Position numbers and translations under genes: made by a program
DNA from: Heterohyrax brucei
Taxonomy: Eukaryota; Chordata; Mammalia; Hyracoidea; Procaviidae
Direction: 5' to 3'
Length of the DNA stretch: 64,000 nt
Assembly: GCA_028571685.1 (NCBI GenBank)
Contig: CM053142.1
Coordinates: forward strand, 65,373,296-65,437,295
Part shown: positions 48,680 to 59,772 of the stretch, in pieces
Layout of the letters: every line of letters starts with the position of its first letter
Position numbering within the stretch: position 1 is the stretch's first letter
Notes under the pieces: model-generated
The model's input: the letters and a program-made list of their open reading frames with translations, nothing else
Database searches by the model: none
Told to the model about the DNA's origin: nothing

Positions 48680-50955
48680 GACCTTCTCCAAAATTAAAGG
48701 GATGGCAAGAGACCCTGAATTGCTAAAACAATGCTGAAAGACAAGAACAAAGTAGGAGGACTCACACTTGCTGATTTTAAAACATACTACACAGCTAAAG
48801 TGATCAAAACAGTATGGTACTGGCGTAACAATAGACACATAGACCAATGGAATAGAATTGAGAGTCCAGAAATAAACTCACACATCTATGGTCAACTAAT
48901 TTTTGACAACATGCTATGGCCATTCAGTGAGGAAAGAAGAGGCTCTTCAATAAATGGTGCTAAGAAAACTGGATTTCCGGATGCAGAAAAAGGAAACAGG
49001 ATCCATACCTCATGCCATACACAAAAACAAATTCAAAGTGGATTAAGAATCTCAATATGCTGACTAAAACCATGTATTAGAAGAATAAGCAAGGTCAGCA
49101 CTTTAAGTCCTAAGTTTCAACAATGTGTTATCTAATATGTTAACAGAAGCACAAACAGCAAAAGAAATAACTGGGACCTCACAAAAATTAAAAACTCATT
49201 CTTCAAAAAGATTTTACAAAAAAGTGGAAGGACAGGTTACTGATTGGGGTGTATCTTCAGAAACTCCATATCAATAAGAATCTAATAATCAATATATACA
49301 TAAAATTTTGATAACTGAACACAAAAAGACAACCCAATCAATCCTAAACTGCACCAAGGACATTAATAGACATTTCACCAAAGAGGGCATTCAGAAGGCC
49401 ATTGAATGCATGAAAAACACTCAGCATCATTAGCCATTAGAGACACGCAAAGCAAAACCATAATGAGATACGATTTCACTTCTGCCAGAATAGCTAAGAT
49501 TTATAAATAAATGATTAAAAAATGTTGGCAAGGATGTGGAGAAATTGGAACCCTTGTCTGTTGCTGGTGGGAATGCAAAATGGTACAGCTGTTGTGGAAA
49601 ACGGTGTGATGATTCCTCAAAAAACTAGCAATTCCATCCCAACATATGTACTCAAAAGACTTGAAAGCAGAGATTCAAAAAGAGATGTGTACACCAGTGG
49701 TCACTGCAGCACTATTCCTAATAGCCCAAAGGTTGTAACAACTTCTAAATGCCCATGAACAAATCAATGGATAAACAAAACACGGTACATACACTCAATG
49801 GAGAAATGAAGTCTTGACACATGCTACCACAGGGATGAAGCTTGAAGACATTATGCTGAGTGAAATAAGCCAGTCACAGAAGGACAATATTGGATGGCCT
49901 CACTTATATAAACAGACAAGCAAAAGCAAGTATGTCTAGAACAAAGTTTATTAGTGGTTACCAGAGACAGGAGGAAGAGAGAAGAGGATTAACAGTGATG
50001 AAAAAATTGCATCGATTAAAGGTAGAGTTGCATAGGTGATTACTGTAATTACAATAGTTGCACACTTGTAAAAATGTTGAATTGGGAAAGGTTGTTGCTA
50101 CATATATATTTACAACAATAACAACAAAAAGTAGTTGTGGCTGCTTAGGTACAACCAAATACATTATAGGATTTGATTGCTTGGTTCAGAGGTTTAGGAA
50201 CTTGGTTTCATGGCCAGATAACTGGCCTAATAATGTGCTTAGTGCTTGTTCTACCTCCTAGCTTACTGGCTAGCCTCCTGGCTTACTGCCTGAAGTCTTC
50301 AAAGCTTGCAAGGGGCCATCCAAGACAAAATAATTGATCTGTAGTCTCCTGGAGCAATGGAAGAAGAAAGAAGTGGGAATAGGAGGAGGGTATGGAATGT
50401 GTGGTTAATTGCCTCCATGAACCAATGCTTCCCTTCCCAGGAGATCAGAAGAACTGGATGGTGCCTGGCTACCACTACTGCACACTTTGATCAAAAACTT
50501 TATGGGAGGATTCTGATCAAAAGGGAGAAAATACAGTATGAATTTCACATTGTCATGGACTCCAGGATTTCTGGATCTAAGGAGGGTGAAACTATTGCCC
50601 TGAGACAATATTTAAACTTTAAACTAAAAATATCCCCTGAAGTCTTCTTAAAAGCCAAGCAATAGTCTTGTAAAACTAGTGAAAAAAAGTCTGCCTTGAA
50701 CACGGTGCTCTTTTAAGAACTGTCTGTATGGGATTAAAGTGACAATAGCAACTCCAAAGATTAAATGGGTACCTTGGGGGACAGTGAGTTGGTGTTAATG
50801 AGAGGAACAGTTCAGAAAAGGAGGTTGAGAAGGGTTGCACAACTCAAAGACTGTCATCAGTGTCACTGGGTACTTGGAGAAACTGTTGAATGTACGTTTT
50901 TCTGGATATACTCTCAACAACAAAAAATATATACTTTAAAAAAAAGTAAAAAGAT
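48680..50955 (+). mobile_element. LINE-1 fragment: ORF2 C-terminus plus 3' UTR
   Basis: The first 1.2 kb is degenerate L1 ORF2. At 48731-48900 it translates to the post-RT region ([19 protein letters not shown] motifs). The 3' half holds the 'gcaaggatgtggagaaattgg' and 'cattatgctgagtgaaataagcc' signatures near the ORF2 end. Many stops and indels follow, so it is dead. From about 49915 it continues as a 1-kb 3' UTR, with 'gagatcagaagaactggatggtgcctgg', ending in an A-rich tail near 50935. This links the orphan tails at 1, 57617 and 59546 to L1. Confidence 0.85.
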
Positions 50956-51127
50956 GGGAATGACTTTTTTAAAATGAAGGGAAAATAGTCAAGTAGGCAA
51001 CTTGAAGAGCACATACAATATAATGCACTTGAAACAGTATAAACACAGCTGTTATCCTATACGAAAAAGGACAAGCTCAGCCACAAACACTGTTTTGGGG
51101 TTACCTCCTACCTAATTTCATAGGATT

Positions 51128-51328
51128 CTTCAGGGGGTGCCAGCAGTCAGTGCATTTGGCCGCTGTCTGAAATGTTGCAAATTCAAGACTACCCAGACAT
51201 GCCTCAGAAGAAACTCCTGGCAATCTCCATCTGAAAAATCAGTCATTGAAAACCCTGTGGAGAACTGTTACAACTTAGGTGTAGCCACCAATCAGAATCA
51301 ACAAGATTTCAACTAAAAAAAAAAAAAA
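51128..51328 (+). mobile_element. AfroSINE, long variant, degraded
   Basis: 'tgcctcagaagaaactcctggcaatctcc' and 'cagtcattgaaaaccctgtggag' are diagnostic. The tail is a run of 16 A. Confidence 0.8.
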
Positions 51329-51519
51329 AATTCTTATAAAGCTTAAATAAATAAGGTTGGAAATTAGTAAAAGATGATGGATGACTTTCAGACTCTGGTC
51401 TTGAGGGGGATCTTCCTTGTAGAGGAGAGACAGAATTTATCAGCTGTGACCACAGATCCAAGAAAGCAGACCTGGCAGCCTGAGAAAATAGCAAGGTTTA
51501 TCTCCCCCTGACTGTGCCA

Positions 51520-51678
51520 TTTGGGTCCCTGGTGGCCCAGGGGTTAAGCATTTGGCTGCTAAAGAAGAGATCAGCAGTTCGAATCCAACAGGCACTCCTT
51601 GGGACCCCTATGGAGCAGTTCTACTCTGTTCTATAGGGTTTCTATAACTCCATAGCAACAAAATTGGTTTTTTGGCTA
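51520..51678 (+). mobile_element. AfroSINE
   Basis: Good copy: 'gtccctggtggcccaggggttaagc', perfect B-box 'gcagttcgaatcc', 'actccttgggacccctatggagcagttctactctg', tail 'ttggttttttgg'. Confidence 0.9.
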
Positions 51679-51817
51679 CATTATCACACTAAAGCTTGAA
51701 GACTGTGCTTGTCCAAAGTAAATGGCTTTGATTTCGTTTGTAATGATTTACTTTGGCTCTGGCTTTTACATGTTGCTCTCACCTCCCATCACCCTTACTG
51801 AATCCTTTTGGAAACTA

Positions 51818-51955
51818 CAAAAAAACAAACCAAACCCATTGCTATCAAGTGAGCAGAACTGCCATGTAGAGTTTCCAAGGAATGCCCAGCGGATTCGAAC
51901 TGCTGACCTTTTGGTTAGCAGCATGGCACTTCACTGCTATGCCACAAACTGCTCT
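51818..51955 (-). mobile_element. AfroSINE, reverse, internally deleted
   Basis: 'acaaaccaaacccattgctatcaagtgagcagaactgcc' shows loss of the central block. The reversed B-box 'ggattcgaactgctgacc' is intact. Confidence 0.85.
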
Positions 51956-52199
51956 CTGGTAAGTTGTTGTTGGTTTTGCAGTCATTCATGTGGTCTAAAC
52001 ACACAGCTCTTCCTGTGAAGTCCACTAGATGGTACTAACACCACAGATGGGAGCCAGGCTTGAACAAGAGCCAAGCGGATCCTAGCACAGACACCTCCTC
52101 GGGAGGCAAGCAGGATCCGCTCCCTTGATGACAGTCCGTGCAATGAGCGTCAGGCTTTTGCCATCACACATGGTGGGAGTTCCCTACCTGGTTCTCTCC

Positions 52200-52506
52200 T
52201 GTTGTTGCTGTTAACTGCCCATGAGTTGACCCGACTCACGGCAGCCCATTCACAACTGAACAGAACACTGCCCATACTCCATCATCCGCATGATTAGTTG
52301 TGGCTCTGCAGTTTTGGCAGATTTTCAGAAGTAGATCGCCAGGGTTTTCCTCTCAGTCTGGAAGCTCTGCTGAAACCCGTGCAGCATCACAGCAACACCC
52401 TACCCCTTACTGACGGACAGGTGGTGGCAGCACTTGAGATGCATGATCCGGGAACTGAACCTGAGTCTTCTACTCAAGAATTCTAGCTGAACCACCACTG
52501 CCCATG
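52200..52506 (-). mobile_element. SINE with tRNA-Gly-like head, reverse
   Basis: It differs from the common AfroSINE. The 5' end on the reverse strand ('gggcagtggtggttcagctagaattct', then a degraded 'ccgggttcgattcccgg' equivalent) resembles a tRNA-Gly gene. The body carries 'agaagtagatcgccagggttttcctctcagtctgg' and 'gctgttaactgcccatgagttgacccgactcacgg'. The tRNA part cannot fold as a functional tRNA because its loop has decayed. Confidence 0.7.
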
Positions 52507-52529
52507 TTATCACTCCTACCTGGAGGAAT

Positions 52530-52608
52530 CAAAACAAACACATTGTCATCCAGTCGACTCATAGTGACCCTACAGAAGAGAGTAAAACTGCCCCATAGAG
52601 TTTCCAGA
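52530..52608 (-). mobile_element. AfroSINE 3' fragment, reverse
   Basis: 'aaaacaaacacattgtcatccagtcgactcatagtgacc' to 'ctgccccatagagtttccag'. It is cut by the next copy. Confidence 0.8.
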
Positions 52609-52610
52609 TA

Positions 52611-52784
52611 TAAAAAACCTAAACCTAAACCCACTGCCGTTGAGTCAATTCTGACTCATAGCAACATCGTAAGCCAGAGTAGAACTTCCCCACAGAGTTT
52701 CCAAGGAGTGTCTGGCAGATCTGAAGTGCCAGCCTTTTTGTTAGCAGACGTAGCACTTAAGCCACTATGCCACCAGAGTTTCCT
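52611..52784 (-). mobile_element. AfroSINE, reverse, complete
   Basis: 'aaaacctaaacctaaacccactgccgttgagtcaattctgac' to 'ccactatgccaccagagtttcc'. Confidence 0.9.
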
Positions 52785-53088
52785 TACCAGATACAGTGAC
52801 CCTCTATCTGGGAGTAGCTTGTGCTTATTTGTCTCCTTCTCTGATTTTTTTCAATGTCTAATCCAGAGTTGGCAAAATGGCAGGCAGACCAGATCCCGCC
52901 TATAAATACACTTACTTTAACTTCCGTGGTGATTTCATTTGCCTTGGACTTGCCTGCCAAGATTTAAAGACCAAAGATTTCATGTAAGTCAAGATTTTAG
53001 CTACAGTCAAGGAGTCAAAGTTCTGGTAACATATCTGCAAGGCAACAAGGACTGCAGATAACCGGATTCCAACCCATTTCTCTGCTCT

Positions 53089-53101
53089 TGCCACCTTCTG
53101 G
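53089..53101 (-). promoter_or_regulatory. CTCF-like motif, one mismatch
   Basis: The reverse strand CCAGAAGGTGGCA matches 12 of 13 core positions. A second near match (CCACTAGATGGTA, + strand) lies at 52022-52034. Both are downstream of CCND2. Confidence 0.35.
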
Positions 53102-53119
53102 TGCCCTCTGAACCTATGT

Positions 53120-53330
53120 CATGTATTTATTAATTCATTGTGGTAAATATGTGTGAGAAAACATTAGCCGTTTAAGCAACCTTTATGTGTACCATTTGGT
53201 GACATTAATAATGTTCATCATGTTGTTCAACCATCATCTTATCCTTTCCCAAATTTTCCTTGTGTCATTTATGTCACCTGATGTCTTTTACTGAATTTGC
53301 ACCAGTACAGTTCAAACTTAGTCTGTCATA
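53120..53330 (-). mobile_element. Old L1 (L1M-like) remnant, reverse
   Basis: 'ttgtggtaaatatgtgtgagaaaacattagccgtttaagcaacc' followed by 'catcatgttgttcaaccatcatctta' is the reversed order seen in ancient mammalian L1 3' regions. It is heavily diverged. Confidence 0.45.
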
Positions 53331-53562
53331 ACTGTTGAACTATGAAGTAAAATGCCCCATGAGCCCAGGCTAGAGTAATTCTAATTGAATCATTTGAGAA
53401 CAGGGCAGGTCTGGAACACTCTCTTGTCTTTTCTTTCATAACCCATACTCCTCAAATAAAGAAGTCCTCTGTCCCTCTTTAGGCTTGGGAATCTCCATTA
53501 TTTCTTTATGGTGTTTTGGTTATCAGATAACTCAGGGCTAGATCTGATTTTTTTTAATTTCT

Positions 53563-53728
53563 TTGGGGTCCTGGCAGTGTAATGGTTAAGTACTGTGGTA
53601 GCTAACCAAAAAGTTGGCAGTTCCAAGCTACCAAGTGCTTCTTGGAAACTCCACGGGGTAGTTCTACCCTGTCCTAAAGGGTCATTGTGAGTCAGAATCA
53701 ACCTGACAGCAATGGATTTGGCTTGGTA
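53563..53728 (+). mobile_element. AfroSINE
   Basis: 'ggggtcctggcagtgtaatggttaag' head to 'caacctgacagcaatggatttggc' end. The B-box is mutated ('gttccaagctacc'). Confidence 0.85.
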
Positions 53729-54119
53729 TTTTGACTGCTCCACCCCATCCCGGAATAAAAACTGGCTGGAGTAGATCAAAGATCAACTTTTGCTGGAGGT
53801 GTGGGTGGGGTTGGAATTACTGAGTTCTCATGGCAGTATAATGACTCCAGGAGAAGACAAAATTGTGAAATGTTTAGATGTGTTGAAAACCTACATCCTT
53901 ATGCCTATTTTCCAATCAACCCATTCACTAAAAATAATTACTTTGCGTCAGCCTCTTGCACATGCGGGACTCCTGGGAATAACTTGTTCATTCAGCAGAG
54001 GAGGACGGACTGGTTACACACCAGTTATTCTTTACTGAACACATCGTTCATCAACTATTTCCTTAGCTTATGCTTTTCCAGGTACAGGGCTCCTTCAATC
54101 ATTGATCTCAATGCCTCAT

Positions 54120-54290
54120 AGGAACCCAATCCCAAACCCATTTCTGTCAAGTCAATCCCAACTCATAGCAACCCTATAGGACAGAGAAAAACTGCCCCCG
54201 TAGAGTTTCCAAGGAGCACCTGGTAGACTTGAACCTCCAGCCTTTTGGTTAGCAGTTGTAGCACTTAACCACTATGCCACCAGGGTTTCT
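54120..54290 (-). mobile_element. AfroSINE, reverse, complete
   Basis: 'ggaacccaatcccaaacccatttctgtcaagtcaatccc' to 'cttaaccactatgccaccagggtttc'. Confidence 0.9.
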
Positions 54291-54329
54291 TGCTTCATGA
54301 GAGAGACCTTAAAATCTAAGATGAAGGTT

Positions 54330-54950
54330 GCCAGTGGATTTATACCTTGGGATGTCCTTACACAACATTTTGCCTTTTTCCGTGGTTATTTTTCACAGTG
54401 GTTTCACCTTGGTTTTGCCTCCTAGTATATGTGGTTTATAAACATGTAGCCCACAAATTCATGTGTGGAAGAATGTAACTTTTTCTCGCTACAATCTGTT
54501 TTGTCTAGAAAAATCTGAACTTCGGGTCATTTGTAGATGTGCACCCCTTTTACCCAGGTTTGCATCTGAGTTCAGGTTTGCTTTTATTAAAAAACATATT
54601 TTACTTTGTTTTGGGTAAAATTAGGTTTTTATTTAACAACTTTTGTCGCATTGTCCCGTAACATTGGTTACATTCTTCACATAGCATTGTTTCCATTTTG
54701 GTTGTTTCGTTTCCATTAATCTAGCTTCCTTGTCTCTTGTTGACCATCTTATCTTTGGTCTAGAGTAAATGTTTATACCATTTGATTTCATCTAGATAAA
54801 TATTTTGAGGAGCACAGTACTCATAGTAATATTAATTTTAAGGGCCCATCTATCATTTGACTGAAAGGTGACCTTTGGAAGTGGTTTGAGCTCAAAGTTT
54901 AAAGAGTATCTCAGGACAGTAGTCTCCAGGATTTATCTAGTCTCTAGCTA
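54330..54950 (-). mobile_element. Unclassified repeat-like AT-rich stretch, probably part of the RTE below
   Basis: It contains 'gaggagcacagtactcatagtaatattaattttaagggccca' and 'ggtttgagctcaaagtttaaagagtatctcagga', which look like a decayed interspersed element. It runs without a visible break into the reverse-strand RTE segment, so it is probably its 5' portion. Confidence 0.35.
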
Positions 54951-55195
54951 TTCTTAAGTGATACACTTAAGGTCATACTTCGTCTCTGGCTATCTTGTTC
55001 TAATTTTCTTCAGTTTCAATTTGAACTTACATATGAGCAATCAATGGTCTATGCTGCAGTCAGTACCTGGTCTTGTTCTGACTGCTGATACTAAGCTTTT
55101 CCATCATCTCTTTCCACAGGTGTAGTTGATTTGATTCCTGTGTATTCTCTCTGTCAAGGTCCGTGTATATAGTAGCCATTTATATCGGTGAAAAA
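54950..55195 (-). mobile_element. RTE (BovB-like) LINE, endonuclease-side segment, reverse
   Basis: On the reverse strand this resembles the region of a BovB/RTE ORF2 between the endonuclease and RT domains ('gatggaaaagcttagtatcagcagtcagaacaagacc' order, interrupted by stops). It meets the forward-strand RT segment of the same kind of element at about 55195-55210. Confidence 0.5.
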
Positions 55196-55640
55196 CATAT
55201 TTGCAATGAGAAAATACCTCACTCGCCTCTACAAAGAAATCTGGATGACAGCTACCTGGCTACCCTACTGGAAGAGATCCATATTCATGCCTATTCCCAA
55301 GAAGGGTGATCCAATCAAATACAGAAATTATCAAACAATATCATTAATATCAGATGCAAGTAAAATTTTGCTCGAGATCATTCAAAAGTGAGTGCCACAG
55401 TGTATTGACAGAGAACCACCAAAAATTCAAGCCGGATTCGGAAGAGGATGTGGGACCACGCGTATCACTGCTGATGGCTCTTGGCTGAAAGCAAGGAATA
55501 CCAGAAAGATGTTTACCTGTGTTTCATTGACTATGCAAAGACATTCAACTGTGTGGAACATAACAAATTATGGACAACAATGCAGAGAACGGGAATTCTG
55601 GAACACTTAATTGTACTCATGAGGAATCTGTAAATGCATC
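55196..55640 (+). pseudogene. RTE (BovB-like) reverse transcriptase fragment
   Basis: Translation from 55206 gives the RT-N region (WLPYWKRSIFMPIPKKGDP, 'YRNYQTISLIS') up to a stop at 55389. The next 220 bp continue the RT domain (QAGFGRGCGT) and then shift frame before the catalytic-region 'FIDYAK'. RTE LINEs copy themselves by target-primed reverse transcription. This remnant, with a stop and a frameshift, cannot. Its 5' neighbour is inverted. Confidence 0.75.
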
Positions 55641-56065
55641 AAGAGGCACTCATTTCCAAGATACTCCCGGGATTATGCTGTGTGCCAGGGAACCAAACAG
55701 TCAGATGGGCAGTTCTGGTAGCTAATAGTTAATTGACAAAATTAAGACATCCCAAGTTACGAAGAGAGCATTCAAGAGGTATAAAACCATTATGCAGTAA
55801 ATGGGGGGGGTCAGGCCACCACCAGGCACATTTCTACACTAGCTGTGCCACCATGATCACCTCTGGGACAGCTGGGAAGGCCTAGGGGAGGGTGGCTGCA
55901 GGGGGTGGGGGGCATGTCCCACTTGCTGGCACGAGTGCCCCCTCCCCAATATTACAGCCCCACCCAACAGCACTTGTGGAATTCTGAGGCCAAGGGTCAG
56001 GCTACTTGAGAATGCAATCCAAACCCAAAATCCATTGCCAAGCCCAAACTCAAAACCTGTTGCCA
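55641..56065. other. Repeat-flank sequence, nothing recognised
   Basis: G-rich near 55801-55925 (a run of 8 G at 55803-55810) and otherwise unremarkable. A small duplication of 'cccaaac..aaaacc..ttgccaagcc' appears at 56025-56075. Confidence 0.4.
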
Positions 56066-56234
56066 AGCCGAAACCCAAAACTCACTGCCATGGAGTCAAT
56101 TCTGACTCATAGCAACCCTATAGGGCTGACTATAACTGCCCCATAGAATTTCCAAGGGCACCTGGCAGATTCAAACTGTTGGCCTTTTGGTTAGCAGACG
56201 TAGCACTTAACCACTATGCCACCAGGATGTCCAA
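56066..56234 (-). mobile_element. AfroSINE, reverse, complete
   Basis: 'gccgaaacccaaaactcactgccatggagtcaattctgac' to 'cttaaccactatgccaccagga'. Confidence 0.9.
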
Positions 56235-56684
56235 TACAGCCCAAAGCGGGTGGCAAATTTCATCTAAAGCTAAATACTGGCATGAGTACTGGCACGAGAT
56301 CCAATAGTCAACAGCCTAGTAGTCAACAGATACAGTAAGTGAAGTTGAGAAAAACATTGAGAGTTTCCACAAAGGGATGGGATGGGAAAGGTTACACAAT
56401 AAGACTAATAATTTAGTTTATTGTGAGCTACACAATAATGCTAATTCTGAAAGTCCAAGTCTCCTGTCAGGATCTCAGAAAATCTGACCAGAGGCAGTGA
56501 AAGAGTTTCCACAAAGAGAAGGGAACTCAGGCTAATCTGGTAAGACTAATTAATTCCAAAAGCCATGAACTACCCAGTAAGACTAGTTAATTCTGGCAGT
56601 CTCAGCTAGGACTGAGAAGGTACACCTTCTCCAGCCAGAAGTTAATGTAAGAAATCAGAGATGTCCTGCTGTTTTCATTCACTC
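56235..56684. other. Intergenic, possible internal near-duplication
   Basis: 'gagtttccacaaag..ggga' followed by a 'taagactaatt/aat' phrase occurs twice (near 56360 and 56505), suggesting an internal duplication of about 145 bp. No element is recognised. Confidence 0.4.
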
Positions 56685-57187
56685 TTCCATGGATTGAACG
56701 GCATCCCCCTGAAAGTCTGTGTAGCCATGTGCCTGGGCCATGATTCCCAGTATTTTGTGATTTTCCTATGCTGTATGTTAAAGGATTAGGTGGAGCTGTA
56801 AATCCCTTCACAGGATCACCTCCCTGCTCCAGTGTAAAGTGAACTTCCCTGAAGTATGGCTTGTACCACCTTTAATCCTCTTATCCTGCAAGAGATAAAA
56901 GGGAAGGGAAACAAGCAGAGAATTGGGAACCTCACACCATGAAGAAAGCAGCACTGGGAGAAGAGCACGTCTTTCAGACCTGAGGTTCCTGCACCAAGAT
57001 GCTGCCTGGACAAAGACTAATGTAATACTGGACTTCCTTCCAGAATAGACAAGGGGGAAGGCCTTCCCCTGGAGCAGATATCCTGAATTTGGACTTGTAA
57101 CCTGCTGGACTATGTAAGAATAAACTTTCCTTTGTTAAAACCATCCATCTCGTATTTCAGTTACAGCAGCACTAGCTGACCAACACA
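56685..57187 (+). mobile_element. LTR of a MaLR-like family, + strand
   Basis: Solo-type LTR. It opens with 'atggattgaacggcatcccc', has 'gattttcctatgctgtatgtt' and 'gagataaaagggaagggaaacaagcagagaattggg', carries the polyadenylation-type 'gaataaac' near 57118, and ends 'agcagcactagctgaccaacaca'. Three related copies follow within 7 kb. The 'aataaa...agccatcc...cagcactag' ending is typical of mammalian MaLR LTRs. Confidence 0.75.
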
Positions 57188-57210
57188 CCCTGTGTCCCCC
57201 TTTCCTACAG

Positions 57211-57616
57211 ATGGGAAACCAGATCTCAATGCCATCCAACAAAATACATCCTCAAAAATTAGGATAAGTTTGACACCCAGATTTAAATAAATACCTAGCC
57301 TGGTTGCTCCCCCTTATCTTGCTTTATCAGTGCCAATACCTCTGAATGTCTGTCCTCTCCAAGAGGTGTGTGGGCCTAATGGACCAGTTAGAGTACAAGT
57401 TCCTGTCTAGCTACAGGGTTTAGGAAAAATTAGGGCAGACTTGGAAAGCTTTTCAGATGATCATAATCACTATATAGATACCTTTATGGATTTGGCACTA
57501 GCCTCTAATTTAAGTTGGAAAGATGATAGTTTGTAACCAAACATTCACCCAAAGAGAAAAAAACCACTTACTGAAGAAGCCAGGCAATTTGCCAGGCAGT
57601 TAAAAAAAACCCTGCC
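57211..57616 (+). pseudogene. Class I endogenous retrovirus, gag 5' fragment
   Basis: It starts 24 bp after the LTR with an ATGGGA start context that would give a myristoylation-type MGNQ terminus. Stops follow soon after. At about 57420-57535 the reading resembles the N-terminal capsid portion of gammaretrovirus-like Gag, ending in a TAA. The fragment stops where an L1 tail is inserted at about 57617. There is no leader or primer-binding site between the LTR and gag. Gag would form the particle shell, but nothing intact remains. Confidence 0.65.
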
Positions 57617-58376
57617 ATAGGACAAGAGTCTGGGGACCATGTTTTCAGGGGACATCAAGGCCAGCTGGCTTAACTAGTCTATTGCTAAGAGAATCTTCTG
57701 CAGCCCATATTGGTGAGTGGCATCTGGGTCTTAAAAAATAACAGGCTGACATCTGAGGTACACCAAATGTTCCCAACTCATCTGGAATAGATGAGCACTG
57801 AGAACATCAAAGACATGAGGGAAAAAGAGCCTAGGAGACAGAAAGACCCATATGAATGGGAGACTGTATCAATATGAGACCAGAAGAACCAAATGGTGCC
57901 TGGCCACCACCAAAGACAGCCATGACAGGGGACACAATGTAAAGTCCCTGAGCCAACATGAGAAAAAGAGGAGTGCAGCCGTAAATCTCTACTAAAAGAC
58001 CTGAATAGATGGTCTGGCAGCCTGGACACCCCCCTGGGAACATGGTCCCTAGGCCTGCTGCTGTCCCTGACCAGAAACCAGTGATGAGGTCAACTCTTCA
58101 GAAAAGAATGGTCTGGACTCAGGGACACGGTATGACCATGCTGTGTGCACACTTTATGTTTCTATGCATTTATAGGAGGTAGTCCTACTAGTCTCTTTCT
58201 AGATGGGAGAGAAAAGAATGGAGAAGAGGGAACAGATGCTTGTTGAGGGGACACTAGAATTATGGAATGGAAGCAGGAGCATGCTGTCCCCAGGTGGTAA
58301 GAACAAATGGAGCTGCAGATAAGTGGGCATGCAAAACTAATTTGGATTGTATACTTTCATCTACACAATTAAAAAA
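57617..58376 (+). mobile_element. LINE-1 3' UTR tail inserted in gag
   Basis: Matches 1-676 through 'gtgagtggcatctggg', 'caccaaatg', 'agaagaaccaaatggtgcctgg' and 'ttggattgtatactttcatct', and ends in an A tract at 58369-58377. It interrupts the retroviral gag on both sides. Confidence 0.8.
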
Positions 58377-58503
58377 AAACAACCTGCTGTCAAGTCAATT
58401 CTAACTCATAGTGACTCTATAGGACAGAGTAGAACTGCTCCATAGAATTTCCAAGGAGTTTCTGGTGGATTATAATTAACCACTATGCCATCAGGGTTTC
58501 CTA
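58377..58503 (-). mobile_element. AfroSINE, reverse, inserted in the L1 A-tail
   Basis: 'caacctgctgtcaagtcaattctaactcatagtgac' to 'aaccactatgccatcagggtttcc'. The reversed B-box region is deleted ('ggtggattataattaacc'). Confidence 0.85.
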
Positions 58504-58514
58504 CCAATTGGTTA

Positions 58515-59100
58515 GACGTGCAAAATCAACAGGTCCGCTCCATGGGGTTAGCTGCAGTCACCAGCATTGATCCAGGGTGGGATTATAATATCCAAGCAGG
58601 AAGATGGGCGAGAGATGGCATGCTAATATGCTTAATATAAAGAATGAAAGCTTGTAGTATTGAACTCTTTAATTTTAATAAATTGGTCATAGCTGACCAA
58701 GGATCTCAAGAAAACCTAACTGCCTATTTAGTGAAACTAGTTCTGAAGGACAGATTTTTAATACAATCTGCACGGAACATAAGGTGTAAGTATCAAAAAC
58801 AGGGACTGGGACCCCAAACGCCACTGAACGAGCTGCTGAAAGTTTCCTCACTAGTCTTCTACAACAAGAGACCAAGAGGAGGAGGAGATGCCTCTGGAAA
58901 AGGAGGAAAGGAGACTCCAAGAGAGAGAAAAAAGAAGAAAGGATGCAAGCTCGACTCCTGCTATACAAGGTAGTTGATCCCTGCTACAGCCAGGGAAACT
59001 CCAAGGGACCCTGCAGAATGTCTGCCACAAGTGTGGACTGTCTGGTCATTGAGAGATGAACTGCCCTCAAAATAAGCCACCACAGAAGCCGTGTCCCAAC
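58515..59100 (+). pseudogene. Class I ERV, gag capsid C-terminus and nucleocapsid fragment
   Basis: The open stretch 58644-58973 resembles the C-terminal capsid domain of gammaretrovirus-like Gag followed by a basic, Arg/Lys-rich linker. At 59020-59065 a CCHC zinc-knuckle pattern (C-x2-C-x3-G-H-x4-C) is broken by a stop right after the histidine. A second Cys pair follows at about 59092. These would package RNA in an intact virus. Confidence 0.75.
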
Positions 59101-59545
59101 TGTCAACAGTTGGATGACTGGAGGAGGGACTTCCCTGAGGGTCAAAAGGCTCCCTGATCTGTTCCCTCAACAGAAATAGCCCTAAACTGATGGGACCCTT
59201 GGCTTCAACAGGCTGCTAGTAGAATATCAAAGACATCAATATCAGTGAAGAAGAGCCAAGGGTAACCCTGGATGTAGCAGGAAGGTCAAAAACTTTCTTT
59301 CAGGTATAAGAACCATCTTCTTCATACTATGCTTCTACTAAGGATCCCTTTCTTCCAATAAAAACATTGTTCAGAGGATGGAAGGGAGACCACTCAGCCT
59401 GCCAGTTTCTCTTCACCTTTGAGTGGTCAGATCCCAGTGACCACCACCAATAGCTAACAGAGGCAGTTCTATCCCAGGGATTTGGGGACAGCCCCATCTC
59501 TTTGGCCAGACATCAACACGAGACTTAGAGGATCTAACACTTGAG
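59101..59545 (+). pseudogene. Class I ERV, protease and RT remnants
   Basis: A protease N-terminal-like segment is visible near 59250-59285 in a shifted frame. An RT-like segment around the conserved Q-G-F-x-(D/N)-S-P phrase lies near 59475-59510 and is frameshifted. Most of the protease active site and the 5' part of RT are missing, so at least several hundred bp were lost before the L1 tail at 59546. Confidence 0.55.
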
Positions 59546-59772
59546 AGAAGTGGACAAGTGGACAAGAAGTGAGGGGAGACAGGTGTTGACCAAATGGGCG
59601 TGAGAATTTCTGGATGAGAAGGGGGAGTGTGCTGTCATGGGAGGATGGAGAAAGGAGGGGAGAGCGGGGAGAATAGCATAGTGGTGTGAGTTCCAAATGT
59701 TATATGGTAAATTGAATTGGATTGTTTACTTGTACTTAAATCACAACAAAATGTGATTAAAAAAAAAAGAGT
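59546..59772 (+). mobile_element. LINE-1 3' tail, short copy, inserted in pol
   Basis: 'gggagtgtgctgtcatggg' and 'ttggattgtttacttgtacttaaatcacaacaaaatg' correspond to the ends of the tails at 1 and 57617. The A run is at 59759-59768. Only about 220 bp were inserted. Confidence 0.65.

Noticed and set aside
48731-49063. 110-codon open frame as a host gene
   Set aside because: It is a surviving piece of LINE-1 ORF2 flanked by more degenerate ORF2 sequence.
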